A stretch of DNA of 64,000 bases, taken from positions 186,001-250,000 of the forward strand of contig NZ_JAKGSB010000003.1 of assembly GCF_021568905.1 (NCBI RefSeq). Direction: 5' to 3'. Every line of letters starts with the position of its first letter. The stretch's first letter is position 1. The notes beneath the pieces are model-generated. The model did not search any database, was not told where the DNA came from, and worked only from the letters and a program-made list of their open reading frames with translations. The translations under genes and the position numbers were made by a program. This DNA comes from Zavarzinia marina. Its GTDB lineage: Bacteria; Pseudomonadota; Alphaproteobacteria; Zavarziniales; Zavarziniaceae. Positions 9,126-19,960 of this stretch are shown here, piece by piece.

Positions 9126-9157
9126 GCCACCGCCGGGGGACCATACCCGGCGGTGGC
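9126..9157. terminator. Hairpin between convergent genes
   Basis: GCCACCGCCGGG at 9126-9137 pairs perfectly with CCCGGCGGTGGC at 9146-9157 around an 8-base loop. It lies between the CsbD-like gene and the convergent oxygenase-like gene, where a bidirectional terminator is expected. There is no proper U-run, so termination efficiency is uncertain. Confidence 0.55.
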
Positions 9158-9177
9158 GCCCCGTTTCGACGGGGGTG

Positions 9178-10449
9178 TCAGGCAGCCCGGCTCTTCCCCT
9201 CGAGCGGGCTGCCTTCGCCCGTCTCGAACGGCGGTTTGCGGTCGCGGAACGCCTTGCGGATCTGGGCCTGCAGCATGACGAGGCGCAGACGGGCCGCGCC
9301 GGCCCGGACCATGGGCACCCGCCGCGCGCCGTTGAAGGCCGCGATCGCCGGGCGCGCCGCCCGGGGCAACAGCCGCCAACCACTGTCCGGAATACCCAGC
9401 GTGTCGGCCGCCGCCTTGCCGATGATATGGCGCGAGAAACCGGCGTAGGACGCGGCATCAAGATCGGCCAGGGCCCGCCCCAACCGGCCGGGCACATCCT
9501 TCAAGGCCTCCCGACCCGCCCCCAGGAGGGCATTGGAAAGCGCCCGGCTGTCGTCGTCGGCATCCGGCTGCGAGCGGACGAGCAGGCTGAACAGGCTCGA
9601 GGCCTGGGCGAAACTGTCCGGCAGCAGGGCTTCCTCCACCCCCATGATGTAACCGACATAGCGCCACAGGTGGACCACCCCCTCCTTCTCCGAAGGGGAC
9701 AGGGTCAGGCCGATGTCGATCAGAGGCCCGATCATGCCCAGCGAGAAGGCGAGCGCCGTGGCCGACATGTCGGCCTGGTTGATGGGCGTGCCCCAGTCGG
9801 CGGCGCGCCAGCGCGGATCGCCGGTCAGGGCGCGGCGCACCATGGCATGCATCACCCGCACCCGGACGGCGGCGGCGAAACCGTCCGAGAAGCGCCCGAC
9901 GGTGCCGGAGGCGAAAATGTCGACGGCGAATTTTCCTGTCTCTTCCAGGCGCTTGTAGGTGCGCCCGCTGAGTGCCCCGGTCATCACCAGGACGCGGGCG
10001 ATCGCGCTCGAGCAATAGCCGACCATCAGGGTGCCGGAGCCGAGCGCATAGCGAAGCAGGGGCCCGGTCGACAGCGCCACCTGACAGCCGAGACGCAGGA
10101 GATCGTCCCGCACCCAGTCGGGCCGCCGGTCGATCTGGGCGAAGAAGGCGGCGAGCGCCGGGGCCGGGGCGTCGATCGCCCCGATCCCTTCGCGCAGCGC
10201 CTTGTCGAACAGGCGCCAGCCCTTGCCCTTGGCCCCATCGTCGCCCTTGCCCGCCATCCATGCGACCAGAGCGTCCGCCAGGGGATCGCCCTTCGCGAGG
10301 CCGGCGCGCACCGCCGCGCGGCGCGCGGGATCGGCCGAGGGTGGGCCGAAATGCCGGGTCAGATGCAGGGTCCAGGGCGCCGGGTCATGGTCCGGATCGC
10401 GCCAGCGCGCCGGCACCGTCCGGGAATCCGCCAATCCGTCGATCGTCAC
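9178..10449 (-). CDS. MpaB/rubber-oxygenase-like protein (DUF2236)
   Basis: The protein resembles the DUF2236 family, which includes the fungal oxygenase MpaB and the haem-dependent latex-clearing protein Lcp. Visible family features are RVMHAMVRR, with a possible haem-ligand histidine, then GTPINQADM and LWRYVGYIMGV. The substrate cannot be told from sequence. The frame extends to a TTG at 10494, but the GTG at 10449 has GGAGG six bases upstream and gives a 423-residue protein, so it was preferred. It is transcribed divergently from a TetR-type regulator, which probably controls it. No signal peptide is evident. Confidence 0.85.
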   Translation of the reverse strand: MTIDGLADSRTVPARWRDPDHDPAPWTLHLTRHFGPPSADPARRAAVRAGLAKGDPLADALVAWMAGKGDDGAKGKGWRLFDKALREGIGAIDAPAPALAAFFAQIDRRPDWVRDDLLRLGCQVALSTGPLLRYALGSGTLMVGYCSSAIARVLVMTGALSGRTYKRLEETGKFAVDIFASGTVGRFSDGFAAAVRVRVMHAMVRRALTGDPRWRAADWGTPINQADMSATALAFSLGMIGPLIDIGLTLSPSEKEGVVHLWRYVGYIMGVEEALLPDSFAQASSLFSLLVRSQPDADDDSRALSNALLGAGREALKDVPGRLGRALADLDAASYAGFSRHIIGKAAADTLGIPDSGWRLLPRAARPAIAAFNGARRVPMVRAGAARLRLVMLQAQIRKAFRDRKPPFETGEGSPLEGKSRAA

Positions 10450-10484
10450 CGTGTCCTCCGCTTTCCTGTTGTTTCCCGAATTGT

Positions 10485-10504
10485 ATATGAGCAATTATTC
10501 ACAT
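10485..10504. promoter_or_regulatory. Candidate TetR operator
   Basis: The sequence ATATGAGCAATTATTCACAT is an imperfect inverted repeat, matching its own reverse complement at 14 of 20 positions. It sits in an AT-rich island between the divergent oxygenase-like and TetR genes. TetR regulators commonly bind such sites to repress both promoters. This is a prediction from position and symmetry only. Confidence 0.45.
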
Positions 10505-10545
10505 CTACTTACATGGCTCCGCGTTGGCAGAAGAGGGCGCCGCCT

Positions 10546-11151
10546 ATGACCCAAGCCTTTGATCTGAACATGAAAAAGCGTCCCGGCCAGGGCCGCTCCC
10601 GGGCCACGGTGGAAGCGGTTCTCGAAGCCACCGCTCAACTTCTCGCCGAGACCGGCTATGGCGCGCTGACCACCAATCACATCGCCGAGCGGGCAGGGGT
10701 CAGCATCGGTTCGGTCTACCAATATTTCCCGGGCAAGGAGGCGGTGGTGGCCCAGGTGGTGGAGCGGGTGGTCGACGACGTGCTGGCGGATTTCAGCACG
10801 GGCCTGCTGGCGGGACCCACCGACAACCGGCGCATCGCGGCCGTGGTCTACGACGCCATCGACCGCCGCGCCGCCCTGGTGCGCGCCCTGACCTACGAGA
10901 TCCCCTTCCTGCGCGACCTGCCGGCGATCGCCAATCTGCGCGGGCGCCTGCTGCTGCTCGCCAGCCAGATCTACATGCGCACCCTGGCGGAGAAGCCGTT
11001 CACCCACCCCCATGTCGCCAGTTTCATACTGACCGCCATGGTCCGCTCGGCGGTGCTGGACAGCATCCTGAATCCCCTGCCCGGCATGACCCGCGAACAG
11101 GCGATCGACACCCTGGCGGAAATCATCGCGCGCATCGCCGGGCCCGGCTGA
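10546..11151 (+). CDS. TetR/AcrR family transcriptional regulator
   Basis: The protein has 201 residues. The N-terminal helix-turn-helix is clear at about residues 40-62 (LTTNHIAERAGVSIGSVYQY, then FPGKE). The C-terminal ligand-binding half is not specific enough to name an effector. The ATG at 10546 has GAGGG about 12 bases upstream; an alternative ATG at 10513 would add 11 residues. It faces away from the DUF2236 gene across a 96-base gap with a candidate operator, so local regulation of that gene is the simplest reading. Confidence 0.9.
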   Translation: MTQAFDLNMKKRPGQGRSRATVEAVLEATAQLLAETGYGALTTNHIAERAGVSIGSVYQYFPGKEAVVAQVVERVVDDVLADFSTGLLAGPTDNRRIAAVVYDAIDRRAALVRALTYEIPFLRDLPAIANLRGRLLLLASQIYMRTLAEKPFTHPHVASFILTAMVRSAVLDSILNPLPGMTREQAIDTLAEIIARIAGPG

Positions 11152-11414
11152 TCTGGGGGGCTGACCGCCGGTCGCGTCGGCGGATTGTGTCGATTCAATC
11201 CGCTGGCACGTTGCGGCGCCCTGCGATGGAGGCTAACGTTTTCGCGAAACGCGGCCCGGCGAGTCCTTCGGGCCAGCGAATCCATCGGGCTGGGGGTTGG
11301 AATTTGAGGTCTTGCAAGACGTCGGGCCGGCGACGGCCCCCCATTCGCTCCCATGGTCCCGACTGTATCCGGGGTCGCGGGGCCCGCATCGTGTCAGTGG
11401 CGGAGGGCTGAGCC

Positions 11415-12332
<918 letters not shown>

Positions 12333-12334
12333 CC

Positions 12335-13809
<1,475 letters not shown>

Positions 13810-13813
<4 letters not shown>

Positions 13814-14639
13814 CCGCGCCGCTCCTCAAGGTCGAACATCTGACCATGCGCTTCGGCGGCCTCGTCGCCATCAACGACGTCTCCTTCGAGGCGGAGGCGG
13901 GCCGCATCACGGCGGTGATCGGACCGAATGGCGCCGGCAAGACCACGGTCTTCAACTGCCTGACCGGCTTCTACAAGCCAACCGTCGGCCGCCTGACCCT
14001 GACCGACGCCAAATCCGGCCACAGCTACCTCCTCGAACGGCTCGACGATTTCCGCATCACCAAATCGGCCGGCGTCGCGCGCACCTTCCAGAACATCCGG
14101 CTGTTCGCCGGCATGTCGGTGCTGGAGAACCTGCTGGTCGCCCAGCACAACAAGCTGATGCTGGCCAGCGGCTACAGCCTGCTCGGCCTCGTCGGCTGGC
14201 CGTCCTATCGCGCGGCGGAACGCGACGCGGTCGAAAAGGCGCGCTTCTGGCTGGACCGCACCGGCCTCCTGCCCCGGTCGGACGAGCCGGCGGGCTCGCT
14301 GCCCTATGGCGATCAGCGCCGGCTGGAGATCGCGCGCGCCATGTGCACCGACCCGGCGCTGCTCTGCCTCGACGAGCCGGCGGCGGGCCTGAACCCGCGT
14401 GAATCGGCGGAGCTGAACACCCTGCTGCTGATGATCCGCAACGACTACGGCGCCGGCATCCTGCTGATCGAGCACGACATGAGCGTGGTCATGGGCATCT
14501 CCGACCACATCGTCGTGCTCGACTACGGCAAGAAGATCGCCGAAGGCTCGCCGGCGGAGATCAAGGCGAACCCGGACGTCATCCGCGCCTACCTGGGCGA
14601 GGACGACACGACCGAGGCCCTGGCCGAAGGAGTCGTCGA

Positions 14640-14643
<4 letters not shown>
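13810..14643 (+). CDS. livG: Branched-chain amino-acid ABC transporter ATP-binding protein LivG
   Basis: LivG is one of the two ATPase subunits of the Liv importer. It has 277 residues. Walker A is GPNGAGKT at residues 38-45, the signature region reads [15 protein letters not shown], a degenerate but LivG-typical form, and Walker B is [13 protein letters not shown]. The extended insertion around residues 70-140 is normal for LivG. It overlaps both livM and livF by four bases (ATGA), so the whole operon is tightly coupled. Confidence 0.96.
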
Positions 14644-15362
<719 letters not shown>

Positions 15363-15365
15363 GCG

Positions 15366-15713
15366 ATGGAAGCGGTCTTCGACACCACCCTCGGCCCCTT
15401 CATCGGCCTGACCCTGGTCATCTTCGGCGGCTGCAGCTTCCTTGCCGGTCAGGCCGTCGCCGAGGGCTGGCGTCCGGCCTGGATGGCGGTCGCGGCCGGC
15501 TTCGGCGTCGCCCTGTTCGACCGTTTCCTGCATTGGGGTCTGTTCTCGGGGCACCTCTGGTCACTCCAGGGTTACGTGCTCGACGGGCTGATCCTGTCCG
15601 CCTATGCGCTGCTCGGCCACCGGCTGACCCTGGCGGCCAAGATGGTGCGGCAATATCCCTGGCTCTACGAAGCGGCGGGCCCCCTCGCCTGGCGCGAGAG
15701 GGCCCCGGAATAG
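15366..15713 (+). CDS. Small membrane protein of the liv operon (DUF6867-like)
   Basis: The protein has 115 residues and three or so hydrophobic segments: residues 10-27, 37-55 and 68-90. The C-terminus is polar (AKMVRQYPWLYEAAGPLAW). It matches my memory of the DUF6867 family found next to liv genes in alphaproteobacteria, but this was not checked. It starts 3 bases after livF and is surely in the same transcript. A role in Liv transporter assembly or regulation is only a guess from position. Confidence 0.8.
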   Translation: MEAVFDTTLGPFIGLTLVIFGGCSFLAGQAVAEGWRPAWMAVAAGFGVALFDRFLHWGLFSGHLWSLQGYVLDGLILSAYALLGHRLTLAAKMVRQYPWLYEAAGPLAWRERAPE

Positions 15714-15729
15714 CGTTCGAATCCGGCAT

Positions 15730-15747
15730 CGGCCCGTTGCCGGGCCG
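15730..15747 (+). terminator. Small hairpin after the liv operon
   Basis: CGGCCCG at 15730-15736 pairs with CGGGCCG at 15741-15747 around TTGC, 17 bases after the stop of the small membrane protein gene. The downstream sequence is only mildly T-rich (GTTGTGTCT). It may end the livHMGF transcript or reduce read-through into livK. Confidence 0.4.
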
Positions 15748-15837
15748 TGCCGTTGTGTCTAGGCTCTTGCCCTGCCACACGTCACTTGGCCGCCATTCCG
15801 GCGGCGGGACCGTGGGGGGAGAATATCGGAGGATCGC

Positions 15838-16956
15838 ATGAAGCAGCTGAAATCCGGGCTCGCCGCCGTTGCCCTGCTTGCCGGCCTCGGCGTCGCGGGT
15901 GCCGCGCACGCCGACATCACCATCGCGACCGCGGGTCCGATGACCGGCCAATACGCGGCTTTCGGCGAACAGATGAAGCGTGGCGCCGAACAGGCGATCA
16001 AGGACATCAACGCCGCCGGCGGCGTGAACGGCGAAATGCTGAAGCTCGAGGTGGGTGACGATGCCTGCGACCCGAAGCAGGCGGTCGCGGTCGCCAATGA
16101 CCTCGTCAACAAGGGCGTCGTATTCGTCGCCGGCCACTTCTGCTCGTCGTCGTCGATCCCGGCCTCGGCGGTCTATGCCGACAGCGACGTGCTGATGATG
16201 TCGCCGGCCTCGACCAATCCGGCGCTGACCGACGAAGCGGCGGAAAAGGGCTGGATCAACGTCTTCCGCACCTGCGGCCGCGACGATTACCAGGGCGCCA
16301 CCGCGTCCAAGTACATCATGGACAAGTTCCCCGGCAAGAAGGTCGCGATCCTTCACGACAAGTCGGCCTACGGCAAGGGCCTGGCCGACGAGACCATGAA
16401 GGGCCTCGAGGCCGGCGGCGCCGCGCCCGCCATGTATGAAGCCTATACCCAGGGCGACAAGGACTTCTCGGCCCTCGTCTCCAAGATGAAGTCGGAAGGC
16501 ATCGAAGTCGTCTATATCGGCGGCTATCACACCGAGGCCGGCCTGATCATCCGCCAGGCGGCGGAACAGGGCCTCGAGGCGACCTTCATCTCGGGCGATG
16601 CCCAGAACACCGCCGAACTGTGGTCGATCACCGGCGAGGCCGGCGAAGGCTTCCTCTTCACCTTCGCCCCCGATCCGCGCAACAAGGCGGAAGCAGCCAG
16701 CGTGGTCGAGGAATTCAAGGCCGGCGGCTATGACCCCGAGGGCTACACCCTCTACACCTATGCCGCGATCCAGGTCTGGGCCGAGGCGGTGAAGACGGCC
16801 GGCGGCACCGACACCGAAAAGGTGGCCGAAGCGGTTCGCGCCGGTTCCTTCCCGACCGTGCTCGGCACCCTCGGCTTCGACGCCAAGGGCGACGTGAAGG
16901 ATCCGGAATACGTCATGTACGAATGGTCGAACGGCAATTACGCCGAACAGAAGTAA
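15838..16956 (+). CDS. livK: Branched-chain amino-acid ABC transporter substrate-binding protein
   Basis: This is the periplasmic binding protein of the Liv importer. A signal peptide covers residues 1-23, ending GAAHA. The mature protein has the two-lobed Leu/Ile/Val-binding fold, recognisable from TIATAGPMTGQYAAFGEQM and VFVAGHFCSSSSIPAS. It has 372 residues, normal for the family. GGAGG lies about 6 bases before the ATG. It is separated from the liv operon by about 125 bases and ends in a strong terminator, so it can be made in excess over the membrane components. Confidence 0.95.
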   Translation: MKQLKSGLAAVALLAGLGVAGAAHADITIATAGPMTGQYAAFGEQMKRGAEQAIKDINAAGGVNGEMLKLEVGDDACDPKQAVAVANDLVNKGVVFVAGHFCSSSSIPASAVYADSDVLMMSPASTNPALTDEAAEKGWINVFRTCGRDDYQGATASKYIMDKFPGKKVAILHDKSAYGKGLADETMKGLEAGGAAPAMYEAYTQGDKDFSALVSKMKSEGIEVVYIGGYHTEAGLIIRQAAEQGLEATFISGDAQNTAELWSITGEAGEGFLFTFAPDPRNKAEAASVVEEFKAGGYDPEGYTLYTYAAIQVWAEAVKTAGGTDTEKVAEAVRAGSFPTVLGTLGFDAKGDVKDPEYVMYEWSNGNYAEQK

Positions 16957-16977
16957 TCCCTGCCATCCGCGCGATCG

Positions 16978-17012
16978 GAGGCCCGGCCGGTAACGGCCGG
17001 GCCTCTTTCGTT
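16978..17012 (+). terminator. Rho-independent terminator of livK
   Basis: A perfect 12-base-pair stem, GAGGCCCGGCCG at 16978-16989 and CGGCCGGGCCTC at 16994-17005, encloses a GTAA loop. TTTCGTTT follows at once. It lies about 20 bases after the livK stop codon and is the most convincing plus-strand terminator in the window. Confidence 0.88.
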
Positions 17013-17188
17013 TCGGCGCCGGTGTTTCGGCCCTTGCCCCATCCCCGCGCTCGCGGGAAGAAGGGCGAAAGGGCCGCCGTCGCGTCCGGTAAACCAGGTT
17101 CGCCGCGCTCTTGGGGGCAGTGGCGGTTGCGCCGAATCGTGACGCCCCTTAGCGTCGGCGGGTGGAATGCTCGGGAAGGGGCAGGGGT

Positions 17189-18370
17189 ATGCGCAAGCTG
17201 TTGCTGGGACTGGTGGCCATCATCGCGTTCGGTGCCGCCGTCGCCTGGTTCTGGACCCGGGGCGACCGGGCCCCGGATCCGACCGCGGCCGGCGAGACGG
17301 CCAGTGCCCTGCCCGAAATCGTGCTCGGCCTCGCCGCCCCCCTGACCGGGTCGCAGGCGGCCTTCGGCCAGCAGATGAAGACCGGCACGGAATTCGCCAT
17401 CAAGGTGATCAACACCAACGGCGGCATCGAAGGCCGTCCGGTCAGGCTGGTCACCGCCGACGATGGCTGCACGGCCGGCGGTGCGGCCAAGGCGGCGGCG
17501 GATCTGGTCGACGCGGGCGTCACCGCCGTGATCGGCCATTTCTGTTCCGCCGCCAGCCGCGCGGCCGCCGCCGTCTATGGCCCGGCCGATGTCGTCATGA
17601 TCACGCCCGGCTCCACCGATCCGCGCCTGACAGCCGATGCGCCGCCCGGCGGCGGCATGGTGTTCCGCACGGTCTGGCGCGACGACTATCAGGGCATCAT
17701 CACCGCCGCCCTCGTGAAGCAGAGCATGGCGGGCAAGAAGGTCGCGGTGGTGCGCGACGCCTCGGTCTACGGCCAGCAATTGGTCCATGCCTTCACCGCC
17801 GCCCTCGCCAAGCTCGAACTGCCGGCACCGGCGGTCGACCTCACGCTCGGCTCGGACCTCTCGGCCAAGTCGGCGGCGGCCAAGGTGAAGGCCTCGGGCG
17901 CCGGCGTGGTCTTCGTCGTCGCGGCCCCCGCCGCCGCCGGTCAGGTGGTGAAGGCGCTCCGCCAGGGCGGGGTCACGGCTTCGATCGTCGGTCCGGACGC
18001 GCTCGCCAGCGCCGATTTCGCCGAGGCCGCGGGCAAGGCGGCGGATGGCGCCATCATCACCTTCGCGCGCAATCCCCTGACCTATCCGGGCGCCGCCAAG
18101 GCGGTCGAGAAGATGACCGCTCTCGGCCTGGACCCGTCGGGTTACGCCATGAACGCCTTCGCGGCGGCCGAGGTCCTGTCGGCGGCGCTGCGCCCCGTGG
18201 TGAAGCCCAACCCGACGGCCGCGATCGACGGCAAGCGCCTTGCCGCCACCATCCGCGTCAACCGCTTCACCACGGTGCTCGGCGAAATCGCCTTCGACGC
18301 CAACGGCGACCTCGCCCGTCCGGGCGTCGTCTACTACGTCTGGAAGGGCGGCGAACTCACGGCGATGTGA
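17189..18370 (+). CDS. Second branched-chain amino-acid binding protein, possibly membrane-anchored
   Basis: The 393-residue protein is a paralogue of livK next door; both share the G-HFCS motif and the layout of the two-lobed fold (IVLGLAAPLTGSQAAFGQQM). The N-terminus is a hydrophobic stretch (residues 4-20) followed by FWTRGDRAPDP with no clear signal-peptidase site, so it may stay anchored in the inner membrane (inference). The ATG at 17189 follows an AGGGG stretch. Ligand specificity is unknown; its Ala-rich sequence has diverged from livK. It stands behind the livK terminator and must have its own promoter. Confidence 0.87.
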   Translation: MRKLLLGLVAIIAFGAAVAWFWTRGDRAPDPTAAGETASALPEIVLGLAAPLTGSQAAFGQQMKTGTEFAIKVINTNGGIEGRPVRLVTADDGCTAGGAAKAAADLVDAGVTAVIGHFCSAASRAAAAVYGPADVVMITPGSTDPRLTADAPPGGGMVFRTVWRDDYQGIITAALVKQSMAGKKVAVVRDASVYGQQLVHAFTAALAKLELPAPAVDLTLGSDLSAKSAAAKVKASGAGVVFVVAAPAAAGQVVKALRQGGVTASIVGPDALASADFAEAAGKAADGAIITFARNPLTYPGAAKAVEKMTALGLDPSGYAMNAFAAAEVLSAALRPVVKPNPTAAIDGKRLAATIRVNRFTTVLGEIAFDANGDLARPGVVYYVWKGGELTAM

Positions 18371-18377
18371 GGGGGAA

Positions 18378-19079
18378 TCAATGCTGGCTGGCCTCGAGAA
18401 CGGAGACCGCTGCTGGCAGAATCCAAAGCGCGGCGATGGTTTCGCCCATCCTCTGCGCCATGATCAATTCCGGGGGATCCGCGCTATCCGCAAGACGAAA
18501 AGCCGCGACCACCTCGATTGACCAGCCTCCAACCATTGTCGTTGATAGGATCGTCTTTATATCGCCGTCGTCGCGCGGCAATATGAAGGCCGCTACCTCG
18601 ACGGGGCCTAGGCGATTATTGTTCAAAGATTGATATTCGACAGGCTTGATGCCTGTGTAGCTTTCCAGGATATCCTTTTTCATGTCCGCGATTATTTTTG
18701 CCGAATCTTGCCCCGGTTTCCGGCTGACTTCGATGGCCAGATTCACGATGTCCAAAATCTTGTAATAGCAGCTGACGCCGTCGCCGATTGGCATATCCCG
18801 TGAAATTTCCAGTCGTGTCAGAGCCGATCTCGGTGGTGCCTTAGCAAAAGAACAGATCATGCCGCTTTGAATATGCCGCACCGAGTCTTTGCCGCTGATT
18901 TCGAAAACGAGATTCCCATTCTCGATCTTGTCGATCATGGCTTGGGCGAATGCGGCCGCGGAGGTTTCATTCTTCGAATTGTTGGTTGGCGCGCCAGATG
19001 TCGACTGACCATTGGCGGCGCAGGAGGCCAGCGCCATTGCGGCGGCGATCGCGACCATACGGCCTCGGAGAATCTTCAT
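18378..19079 (-). CDS. Putative lipoprotein, paralogue of the next gene
   Basis: I do not recognise a family. The 233-residue product has a lipoprotein signal peptide with lipobox ALASC, so it should be lipid-anchored. A low-complexity Ser/Asn/Thr linker follows. The motif VRHIQSGMICSF around residue 70 matches VVHIQSGMTCPP in the gene just upstream (19176-19886), and the C-terminal AxxMGETIAALWILPA resembles its partner's DVIAAMWIVQPA. The start at 19079 has GGAG upstream. Base composition is visibly more AT-rich than the neighbours, a possible sign of transfer. Confidence 0.72.
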   Translation of the reverse strand: MKILRGRMVAIAAAMALASCAANGQSTSGAPTNNSKNETSAAAFAQAMIDKIENGNLVFEISGKDSVRHIQSGMICSFAKAPPRSALTRLEISRDMPIGDGVSCYYKILDIVNLAIEVSRKPGQDSAKIIADMKKDILESYTGIKPVEYQSLNNNRLGPVEVAAFILPRDDGDIKTILSTTMVGGWSIEVVAAFRLADSADPPELIMAQRMGETIAALWILPAAVSVLEASQH

Positions 19080-19175
19080 TTGCCCCACTCCATGCGTAGT
19101 TATTCAGCGAGTATCATGAGCGCGAAACAGCCATGCTAGGCACCGTCACCGGCGGCTGAGTCCGGCCAGCGGCGA

Positions 19176-19886
19176 TCAATCTTGCGCGGCTTTCTGGATC
19201 GAAAATGCAGGCTGCACGATCCACATCGCAGCAATGACGTCCGCACGGATCGCCATTGCCGGGTTGTCGGCGCTGTCTATCAGCGGATAGGTCGCACGGA
19301 TTTTCACCAGCCAATCGCCGACGACCGTGACCCAGACACCGCTTTTCATGCGCTGGCCATTCATGGCGATGACAAAGCCCTGGCCCTCGATCGGACCCAG
19401 GCCCTTGACCGTGAGAACCGGGACCTTGCTCGATTGCGCGGTACCGTGGAACGCGACGATCTGTCCGACCGAGGCTGCCAGATAGTCGGCCGCAGACATG
19501 CCTCGGTTTCGAGTGGCGTAAAGGGAGACCCGGCCACCCGGCAAGTCCTCGGTCGGTGCCATCACATAGTCGCAACCGACGTCATCACCGGGCGGGCTGT
19601 TCGGGAAGATGAAGAGCCTTTCCAGCGCGACGTTGCCTGCGGCATTCGTCGGTGGGCACGTCATGCCGCTCTGGATATGGACGACGTTGCCATTCTCGTC
19701 GCTGCGGAATGCCGCCGTGCCGCCGGCGGTGGCGGCGATCAGATTGTCGGCGAGGGGCGCGCTGGCCGGTGCCTTGTTGGTGGCTGTGTCGCCCGGGGGA
19801 GCCGCCGATGGCGAGGTTTCCGTGGCGCAGGAGGCAAGGCCGAGGACGGCCAGCATCAAGACCACGAACCGATTGCAGTTACGCAT
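19176..19886 (-). CDS. Putative lipoprotein, paralogue of the previous gene
   Basis: The product has 236 residues and is a predicted lipoprotein with lipobox LGLASC near residue 20. An Ala/Pro/Thr-rich linker follows. From about residue 70 it resembles the gene at 18378: HIQSGMTCPP, a central YATRNRGMSAADYLAA segment and the ending IAAMWIVQPAFSIQKA. The function is unknown. The frame is open to a TTG at 19910, but the ATG at 19886 places the lipobox correctly. It is 96 bases upstream of the second lipoprotein, and the two may be one transcript. Its composition is closer to the genome average than that of its paralogue. Confidence 0.75.
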   Translation of the reverse strand: MRNCNRFVVLMLAVLGLASCATETSPSAAPPGDTATNKAPASAPLADNLIAATAGGTAAFRSDENGNVVHIQSGMTCPPTNAAGNVALERLFIFPNSPPGDDVGCDYVMAPTEDLPGGRVSLYATRNRGMSAADYLAASVGQIVAFHGTAQSSKVPVLTVKGLGPIEGQGFVIAMNGQRMKSGVWVTVVGDWLVKIRATYPLIDSADNPAMAIRADVIAAMWIVQPAFSIQKAAQD

Positions 19887-19960
19887 CCCATCACCATTGC
19901 CTTCATCCAATGGGTGAAGGGTGGTATTTCGTGCAACTTAGTCAAGCGCGAACTGGCCGA

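Noticed and set aside
11309-11320. Palindrome GTCTTGCAAGAC upstream of livH
   Set aside because: Perfect 12-base palindromes are expected many times by chance in 64 kb, and no promoter element is aligned with it.
17034-17062. A GC-rich palindrome before the second Liv binding protein, first taken for a repeat copy
   Set aside because: It has a single 6-base stem (CCCGCG/CGCGGG) and lacks the two-hairpin layout of the repeat family.
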